Part shown: positions 14,582 through 19,599 of the stretch, one piece after another
How the letters are laid out: every line of letters begins with the position of its first letter
Numbering within the stretch: the stretch's first letter is position 1
Source: an uncultured Bacteroidota bacterium
GTDB lineage: Bacteria; Bacteroidota; Bacteroidia; Flavobacteriales; UA16
Length of the DNA: 19,599 nt
Assembly (NCBI GenBank): GCA_902578505.1
Contig: CACHDD010000014.1
Coordinates: 1-19,599, forward strand
Direction of reading: 5' to 3'
Program-made: the position numbers and the translations under genes
Notes under the pieces: model-generated
Told to the model about the DNA's origin: nothing
Databases searched by the model: none
The model's input: only the letters and a program-made list of their open reading frames with translations

Positions 14582-14636
14582 ATATCTAGCTTCTTTTGCT
14601 TAAAATCCTCTTTGATCTTCTCTGTAGTCTTTGATG

Positions 14637-14643
14637 TAAATTG
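14637..14643 (+). promoter_or_regulatory. TAAATTG box upstream of the MscS gene
   Basis: TAAATTG with exactly 20 bases to the ATG at 14664, the same spacing as upstream of the esterase gene. CTTTGATC lies about 22 bases further upstream and supplies a TTTG, slightly beyond the usual 19-21 base spacing of a Bacteroidota promoter. This is the best case in the window for the box being a -7 element. Confidence 0.4.
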
Positions 14644-14663
14644 TTAGTTTTAAAATCACATCC

Positions 14664-15491
14664 ATGAATGAAATCTTAGATTACAATATTAATTTTGGTC
14701 ACCATAGCTGTAGTGTACTAGCAATTATTGAAGTATTGGCAGAGATTTTAGCTTTTATCATTCTCTATTTTGCTGCAACCAGGCTAATTAATCGATATAC
14801 AAAATCAGCTTCAAGATTGAAGTCTGTACTCAAGTCGGCTATCTTAATGATTATACTTCTAGTGGGATGCCCAATAATTGGAGCTACATTAGGAATTGAT
14901 GTGACAGCATTTTTAGCTTTTGATGCAGCAATACTTCTTGGGCTTGGAATTGGATTCAAGGGGTTATTTACTAACGTAATTAGTGGTTATGTCATGCATT
15001 TAGAAGGAACAATAAATGAAAATGATATAATTGAATTAGATGGTAATCTTTTAAAAGTAAAAAGCACAAATACACGTTCAATGAGGTTCATTAACTTAGA
15101 TGATGAAGAAATAATTATACCTAACTCTAAAATTGCAGTAAGTGATTTTAAAAACCTAGAGATAAAAAAAGGAAATTTGTCACGAATCAGTATAGATGTT
15201 AGTGTTGCATATGAAAGTGATATCGCTTTGGTAGAAAAGCTATTAATTGAAGCGATGACTGAACCATTACAAGTGGCTTCCGATATAAAACCTCCAATTG
15301 TTCTGCTTGAAAACTTTGGAAATTCAGCATTAGATTTTCGAGTAATAGGGTGGATCAAAAATCCTTGGCAAAAATTCAAAATTAAAAGCCAAGTACGAAT
15401 TTTGATTAATGACAAGTTTTGTAGTAATGGAATTATTATCCCATTCCCTCAGCGTGATATTCACATAGTTAAAGATAAAACTAACATCTAA
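14664..15491 (+). CDS. Small-conductance mechanosensitive channel, MscS family
   Basis: A 275-residue MscS-type channel that opens under membrane tension and releases solutes on osmotic downshock. Three helices are seen at about 17-38, 57-77 and 82-112. The last is the pore helix with AAILLGLGIGFKGLFTNVISGYVM, matching the small-residue packing and the N-x-(I/L)-SG turn of the family. The beta domain follows (IIELDG, then IPNSKI), and the C-terminal IPFPQRDIHI is a family hallmark. The protein is short and standard, without extra N-terminal helices. The stop lies 3 bases before the next start, so it is almost certainly co-transcribed with the T9SS propeller protein, an unusual pairing. Confidence 0.9.
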   Translation: MNEILDYNINFGHHSCSVLAIIEVLAEILAFIILYFAATRLINRYTKSASRLKSVLKSAILMIILLVGCPIIGATLGIDVTAFLAFDAAILLGLGIGFKGLFTNVISGYVMHLEGTINENDIIELDGNLLKVKSTNTRSMRFINLDDEEIIIPNSKIAVSDFKNLEIKKGNLSRISIDVSVAYESDIALVEKLLIEAMTEPLQVASDIKPPIVLLENFGNSALDFRVIGWIKNPWQKFKIKSQVRILINDKFCSNGIIIPFPQRDIHIVKDKTNI

Positions 15492-15494
15492 ACC

Positions 15495-16871
15495 ATGAGA
15501 CTTCTATTTATTGTTTTAGCTTGTTTTTATTGTTTTTCATTAAATTCACAAATAATTCCATCAAACTCAAATTACAATGAAGGCATAGTATGGGAATCAG
15601 TTTTCACTGAAGGTCCAAGCGGCAAAGTAAATCGTGGAATCGTTGATTCTCAGGGGAACTGTGTTGTCGTTTTTATGCCTGATGACATAACAAGGGTTCA
15701 TAAAATAAATGGCAATACGGGCGAATTAATTTGGTCAATTAACATTAATAATAAAGTGGGATTTGGGGTTAGTGAATTGGTTGAAAATAATCAAATAGAT
15801 TACATTTTATCTGGTGGAAGTGGTAATTCACAAGAAAGGTGGATTGCAAGAATTAATGGAGATACAGGGACAATAATTTGGGATAGAACATACAACTATG
15901 ATGGCAAAAATGGAGAATATGATGGCGTAAGAATGACCTGTATTGGATCAGACGGATTCATCTATGGATCTGGCTTCGTAAATGGTGACGAATCAGGTAC
16001 AATTTTTGTTGTTTATGCTGGTAGTGCAATGATAATCAAGGTTGATCCTTCTAATGGAGATGAAATTTGGACTTATACTAATAATAACAGTGAATATGCA
16101 CTTGCATGTGTCGAGAGTTCTGACAACTATATATTCTTCGGTGGAGTTGAATATGAACAAGGGTTATCTGTAACCAAACTTTCATTAAATGGTATAGAGT
16201 CATGGACACACTTTATAGAAGATACAGAAGATGTTATACCATATGATTTAGATATCGATAATAATGACCATCTTTATTATGGTGGTCATACAGGAAGAGA
16301 AGGTGCAGGAGATCCATTTGACTACAGCTGCATTAGTTTAAACACTGATGGAAATACAATTTGGATGAAAAATTTTGCTAATCCAAGAGGTTATAGCACT
16401 GAACATATAAGAAATGAATTATATGGTATACAAGCTGGTTCAGATGGCGTCTATTTATTTGGTGGATCTGGTGATGAAAGTAATTACAGTGCAATAAATC
16501 CTCCATTCCCATCATCAGATGTTTGGGTAGGCTGGGTATTAGCTTTAGATTTTGATGGCGAAATTATTCGAAGTGATGTTTTTTGTCATGAAGATGTAAA
16601 TTCTGCAACGGAATATGGCTATTTAATCGAAAATGGATACGTTATTTTTAATGATACAGATTCGGGTGGAGATACAGAAGTAGGAGTAATGAAAATAATT
16701 AATGGAAGTAATCCTAATATTAGCAGTCACAATAACGAATTTAGTCAAAGTGATAAAAAGCTTGAGAAAATAGTTGATGCTTTAGGCAGAGATGTCGAGC
16801 ACGCAAAAAACCAAATCCTGTTTCACATTTTTGATGATGGTACAGTAGAGAAGAAATTTAGTGTTGAGTAA
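15495..16871 (+). CDS. Secreted PQQ-like beta-propeller protein with short T9SS-like sorting domain
   Basis: A 458-residue exported protein. A signal peptide (MRLLFIVLACFYCFSLNS) precedes Gln19. The body has repeated blade-like units with G-x-x-x-W ends typical of PQQ-like/WD-type propellers: INGNTGELIWSI, INGDTGTIIWDRTY, VDPSNGDEIWTY, LSLNGIESW and LNTDGNTIWMKNF. No cofactor-binding Trp/Asp arrangement of a true quinoprotein dehydrogenase can be identified, so a scaffold or sensor role is as likely as catalysis. The last 36 residues (LEKIVDALGR to EKKFSVE) are the short sorting domain, the only copy on the plus strand. It starts 3 bases after the MscS gene. The 222 bases that follow hold no gene I can support. 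Confidence 0.78.
   Translation: MRLLFIVLACFYCFSLNSQIIPSNSNYNEGIVWESVFTEGPSGKVNRGIVDSQGNCVVVFMPDDITRVHKINGNTGELIWSININNKVGFGVSELVENNQIDYILSGGSGNSQERWIARINGDTGTIIWDRTYNYDGKNGEYDGVRMTCIGSDGFIYGSGFVNGDESGTIFVVYAGSAMIIKVDPSNGDEIWTYTNNNSEYALACVESSDNYIFFGGVEYEQGLSVTKLSLNGIESWTHFIEDTEDVIPYDLDIDNNDHLYYGGHTGREGAGDPFDYSCISLNTDGNTIWMKNFANPRGYSTEHIRNELYGIQAGSDGVYLFGGSGDESNYSAINPPFPSSDVWVGWVLALDFDGEIIRSDVFCHEDVNSATEYGYLIENGYVIFNDTDSGGDTEVGVMKIINGSNPNISSHNNEFSQSDKKLEKIVDALGRDVEHAKNQILFHIFDDGTVEKKFSVE
16761..16871 (+). repeat. Short T9SS-like sorting module (copy 5)
   Basis: This encodes LGRDVEHAKNQILFHIFDDGTVEKKF and ends GTTGAGTAAATTGC, as in the minus-strand copies, although no gene begins at the usual distance. 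The post-stop ATTG is therefore kept even where it has no start codon to serve, which favours cassette copying over a local leader function. Confidence 0.75.
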
Positions 16872-17093
16872 ATTGCAGTTAGATGTTATTTGAAATAAAA
16901 TTCTAACGATATTTTTATCTCACATAATAATTATATCCTCAGAAAATGCACAGGTAAATATTCGAATATAGGTTAAAGAAAAATATTACTATTATTGACA
17001 ATAAATTTCAACTTTAGACATTGAATTTAAGACTATAGTTGGTTTTATTATTAATTTCATATTTTATTAGTATAATTTTTTAAATTCATCAAA

Positions 17094-17447
17094 ATGAGTG
17101 TTTTTGACCTAGCTAAACCAAATTTACAGAAAATGTTTAATGGCTACAATTCTATTGAAGATGTTGCAAAAGACTATTATGGCATTGAAGAGGTGGCGTC
17201 ATGTTATTTTATTGTTTTTGATTCAAATCATAATGAATATGAATTAAGAGTAACCAATTTCGAAATGGAATTTGGCGCAAGTGATATTATAGGCAACTTA
17301 CCAGATGAAGGGCACTTGTATACATCAGATAATTTTCAAGATCGGTTTTTTTTATTTGATACAGATGTAAATAAGGCTGATATAATTAATATTTTAGGAG
17401 ATGTGGCTGTATCAACAGAAAAAGTTGATCATAAAGTATTGATCTAG
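17094..17447 (+). CDS. Small acidic hypothetical protein paired with a GIY-YIG gene
   Basis: A 117-residue soluble protein, clearly acidic, without signal peptide or membrane helix. The N-terminal part (LAKPNLQKMFNGYNSIEDVAKDYYGIEEVAS) looks helical. The middle (CYFIVFDSNHNEYELRVTNFEMEF) is an antiparallel sheet, and the rest is mixed. I do not recognise the family. The stop is 1 base before the ATG of the GIY-YIG-like gene, so the two are translated as a pair. An acidic partner directly upstream of a nuclease-like gene could be an immunity or inhibitor protein, but nothing in the sequence proves it. Confidence 0.55.
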   Translation: MSVFDLAKPNLQKMFNGYNSIEDVAKDYYGIEEVASCYFIVFDSNHNEYELRVTNFEMEFGASDIIGNLPDEGHLYTSDNFQDRFFLFDTDVNKADIINILGDVAVSTEKVDHKVLI

Positions 17448-17448
17448 A

Positions 17449-17865
17449 ATGATCACAAAAAAAATTAAAAACCATTTAAATAATTTAGCCGAGATATTTG
17501 ATGTAAAAGTTGAAGGCCATTTCTGTAATATTTTAAACTTTAAAGAAATACCAAGTGAAATTATTAATGGAGTTTATATACTGTTTTATCAAAATCAAAT
17601 AATATATGTTGGCAAAGGTATCGTAAGAAATAGGCAAGAAATGCATATAGAAAAGTTATCCGGACATTTTAATAAAGCAAAAGATACAGTTGGTTTTAAA
17701 TTACTAAGAAATAAAAAAAAAATAATTATAGGTGATTGTCAGGTTTATTATTTTAATGCTTATACAAAGTCAGCTTCATCAGCTTTTGAGTCAGCATTAA
17801 TTCATTTTTTACAGCCATTAGCAAACAAAGAAACATTTGAACAATTTTATAAATCTGAACAATGA
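17449..17865 (+). CDS. GIY-YIG nuclease-like protein
   Basis: A 138-residue basic protein. GVYILFYQNQIIYVGKG (about residues 41-57) matches the GIY-x(8-11)-YIG core with the allowed change to YVG. Arg61 or Arg63 follows at the expected distance, and the end ESALIHFLQPLANKE supplies the metal-binding Glu and the conserved Pro-x-x-N. GIY-YIG domains cut DNA or RNA in repair, homing and restriction proteins. This is a minimal domain with about 30 extra N-terminal residues and no DNA-binding extension. It follows the acidic protein by 1 base and faces the DUF2779 gene. Target and role are unknown; a non-catalytic GIY-YIG fold cannot be excluded. Confidence 0.68.
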   Translation: MITKKIKNHLNNLAEIFDVKVEGHFCNILNFKEIPSEIINGVYILFYQNQIIYVGKGIVRNRQEMHIEKLSGHFNKAKDTVGFKLLRNKKKIIIGDCQVYYFNAYTKSASSAFESALIHFLQPLANKETFEQFYKSEQ

Positions 17866-17869
17866 AAAC

Positions 17870-17885
17870 AAAACGATGACGTTTT
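17870..17885. terminator. Candidate shared terminator hairpin between convergent genes
   Basis: AAAACG and CGTTTT pair perfectly over a 4-base loop between the GIY-YIG stop and the DUF2779 stop, and the right arm touches the latter. A-rich sequence lies on one side and T-rich on the other, so a weak terminator in both directions is plausible. The stem is short. Confidence 0.35.
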
Positions 17886-19599
17886 AATTATTGGATCTAA
17901 TCTGGTCTATCCAAGATTCCATGATTATAACCATTGCCATTGTGTCTAACTCACAGTATCTCTTAAGGGCCTTTGAAATACTCTTTTTTTCTGCATCTCC
18001 CATATCCCCAAATTGCATAAAAGCCCAGGCTGTCATCGCTGCTCCACCATCGGTAAGTTTATTATTTGAATATAATTTTTCCATCTTTTGTAATTCTTGA
18101 GAAAGAATATTTTCTAAATGAGGTAGATTTTTATACGGGTCTTTGACAGTACCATCTTCCGCAAACTTTACCCACTTATGATTCTTAAAGTTCAAACTCT
18201 TAACTTCTTTTTGAATTCCATAAACAGCTTGAGAGTATTTATCTTTAATAAACTGGCTATCATTCATTATTGCAGGTAAAACTTTCTTTATTGAATTAGA
18301 GCCCTTCATATGAGGGTGCCAATAATAAGAACGAACCATATCGGCCATATCAATCATTTTTCTGCATCCTTGCTCCCATTTTGGAGAAATATCTCCACTT
18401 GGTTTTGTTAAAGACTTTAGAAATAAGACAAGTTGATCTGTCTTTTCCTTAGAGAATGGACTCTCTGTCCATAAGAGTTTTATCATATAGTTTAAATACG
18501 TGTTTTCATGATTCGAATACATAAATACATCACCATTATTTTTAGATAAAGAAATATGCAATTCATCAATAAATTCAAAAGAAGGGTTTTCCCCCTGTCC
18601 AAGTCCTAAATATTCACTGGCATGCTCTACTTGCCCATCTTTATGTAGCGTATGATGAGAGAATTGAAAACAAAATCCTTGATATGGTTTATATCCTTTA
18701 AAGAATGGGATCGCAGGTCCTATAGTTTCAAAGTCAATAAAATTTAAAGGCCAGTTAAAACTATCTATCTTAGATCTTAACCCCTGAATATCAACATATG
18801 CTTCTTTAATATTATTATTTGTATTTTCTATCTGTAAGATCTGCCTGTCACTTCTAGTGCCAATTTTTATATCTGAAGAATCAATTTGATCCATAAACCA
18901 CCTACCTTCTTTAAGAAAGTCCTTCAATTTTGGAGAATTCCAGATATCCCAAACTTTCGGCCTTTCAAAGTCTGATATCCTCCAATTATTTTTCTTTATC
19001 ATACATTTATGAAAACCGCTTTTTTTAACATTAGTAGACTTGAACTCACAATCTCTACATTTTATAAATGGCTCTGAAAAATAACAAGGAGCATTATTTT
19101 GATATCCTAATAATAAATCAGTAAACCAATCAATAACAGCTTTAAAACTTCTTCCTCCAAAATCCGGATGTTCTCTGTAATAATCATCATTTATCAGATA
19201 TTCTACTGTATCTTTTACTTGAACTGATGACATTATTTTAATACCCAATTTATCCTTGGTAATTCCTCTAGCAGGCTTGCATCTATCTATATTTCCTTGA
19301 GTTGTAATTACAAACTGACTATATAAACCATCTACAGAACATTTAATCTGCTTATCTGGCATCATTAAATAGGGAATTACATTACAATCAGGAAAAGCTT
19401 CTAAGCAGACCAAATATTGAAAAGCTATATCTTCCAAGTATGGTCTCTCTCCACTTTTAATGTTATTGCTTTTATTAAAAAACTGATTTTCATCAATACC
19501 ATTACAGCTTTTAGATTTTACCTCTATTACTTTAATATCTCTGCCTTTCTTTTCTAATATATCAACTCTTATAAATTTATGATCTATCTTAATTGCCGC
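17884..19599 (-). CDS. DUF2779 protein: Cas4-like PD-(D/E)XK plus DEDD exonuclease-like domains (5' end outside window)
   Basis: The reading frame is open to the right edge, so the start lies beyond the window; a TTG at 19437 is internal. Of 571 visible residues, the first part carries Asp13 and Glu26-Val-Lys28 (VIEVKS), the PD-(D/E)XK nuclease core. A Cys cluster follows, CRDC (181-184) and Cys199, placed as in Cas4/AddB-type iron-sulfur nucleases. Next is the DUF2779 domain: NFIDFETIGPAIPFF (Asp289, Glu291) with PYQGFCFQFSHH, then YSNHENTYL, DMADMVRSYYWHPHMKGSNSIKKVL and YCELDTMAM (Asp552). These acidic positions match a DEDD/RNase-H-like exonuclease. DUF2779 proteins commonly have this two-domain build. 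A role in DNA repair or defence is plausible but not shown. The gene converges with the GIY-YIG pair. Confidence 0.82.
   Translation of the reverse strand, partial: AAIKIDHKFIRVDILEKKGRDIKVIEVKSKSCNGIDENQFFNKSNNIKSGERPYLEDIAFQYLVCLEAFPDCNVIPYLMMPDKQIKCSVDGLYSQFVITTQGNIDRCKPARGITKDKLGIKIMSSVQVKDTVEYLINDDYYREHPDFGGRSFKAVIDWFTDLLLGYQNNAPCYFSEPFIKCRDCEFKSTNVKKSGFHKCMIKKNNWRISDFERPKVWDIWNSPKLKDFLKEGRWFMDQIDSSDIKIGTRSDRQILQIENTNNNIKEAYVDIQGLRSKIDSFNWPLNFIDFETIGPAIPFFKGYKPYQGFCFQFSHHTLHKDGQVEHASEYLGLGQGENPSFEFIDELHISLSKNNGDVFMYSNHENTYLNYMIKLLWTESPFSKEKTDQLVLFLKSLTKPSGDISPKWEQGCRKMIDMADMVRSYYWHPHMKGSNSIKKVLPAIMNDSQFIKDKYSQAVYGIQKEVKSLNFKNHKWVKFAEDGTVKDPYKNLPHLENILSQELQKMEKLYSNNKLTDGGAAMTAWAFMQFGDMGDAEKKSISKALKRYCELDTMAMVIIMESWIDQIRSNN

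Noticed and set aside
14987..15415. Minus-strand open frame of 142 codons
   Set aside because: Antisense to the MscS gene, whose pore and C-terminal motifs are unambiguous.
15495..15554. Possible lipobox (VLAC) in several signal peptides
   Set aside because: The hydrophobic stretch before Cys is only about nine residues and a better SPase I site before Gln follows; the proteins end in T9SS domains.
1..19599. CRISPR array, tRNA/rRNA genes, insertion sequences or integrase
   Set aside because: No regularly spaced repeats, cloverleaf-like segments, rRNA-like stretches or transposase motifs were seen in any gap or frame.

Overview
The window reads as AT-rich chromosomal DNA of a marine-type Flavobacteriales/Bacteroidota bacterium. 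The clues are secreted proteins that end in type IX secretion (T9SS) sorting domains, signal peptides cleaved before Gln, a GCTDP..A.NYD..A..DDGSC module followed by dockerin-like repeats, DUF998 and DUF2779 proteins, almost no Shine-Dalgarno sequences, and short AT-rich leaders.

Layout. (1) Bases 187-1752, minus strand: a small membrane protein and a CobW/COG0523 GTPase that lacks the usual CxCC metal motif. (2) Bases 1810-4035, plus strand, divergent from the GTPase: a four-gene block that looks like an unassigned graspetide (omega-ester/amide RiPP) cluster. It holds a TerB-like helical protein, an 81-residue precursor-like peptide, an MvdD-type ATP-grasp ligase and a GNAT-like acetyltransferase; gaps are 13 nt, 9 nt and a 7-nt overlap. 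(3) Bases 4213-6226, plus strand: an HGSNAT-type (DUF1624) membrane acyltransferase, a small unknown protein and a four-helix membrane protein. (4) Bases 6245-13528, minus strand: a beta-barrel-like protein, then a long array of exported proteins (cupredoxin, PHB-depolymerase-type esterase, beta-lactamase-family serine hydrolase, three beta-rich proteins of unknown function) plus one DUF998 membrane protein. Six of the array genes end in one of two T9SS sorting-domain types, and most spacers are 22-25 nt. (5) Bases 13802-16871, plus strand: a thioredoxin-fold protein with dockerin-like repeats, an MscS channel, and 3 nt later a T9SS beta-propeller protein. (6) Bases 17094-19599: a small acidic protein with a GIY-YIG-like protein, converging on a large Cas4-like/DUF2779 nuclease that runs off the right edge.

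The strongest candidate for an undescribed system is the graspetide block: the ligase signature is clear, while the precursor lacks the microviridin PFFARFL leader motif and no dedicated transporter or peptidase is next to it. Second is the modular structure of the T9SS genes, whose 3' ends resemble one another through and past the stop codon. This merges with a recurrent TAAATTG box about 16-21 nt upstream of start codons, which also occurs upstream of genes not preceded by a sorting domain. No rRNA, tRNA, CRISPR array, insertion sequence or integrase was seen, and no gene-free gap inside the window exceeds 300 bases.
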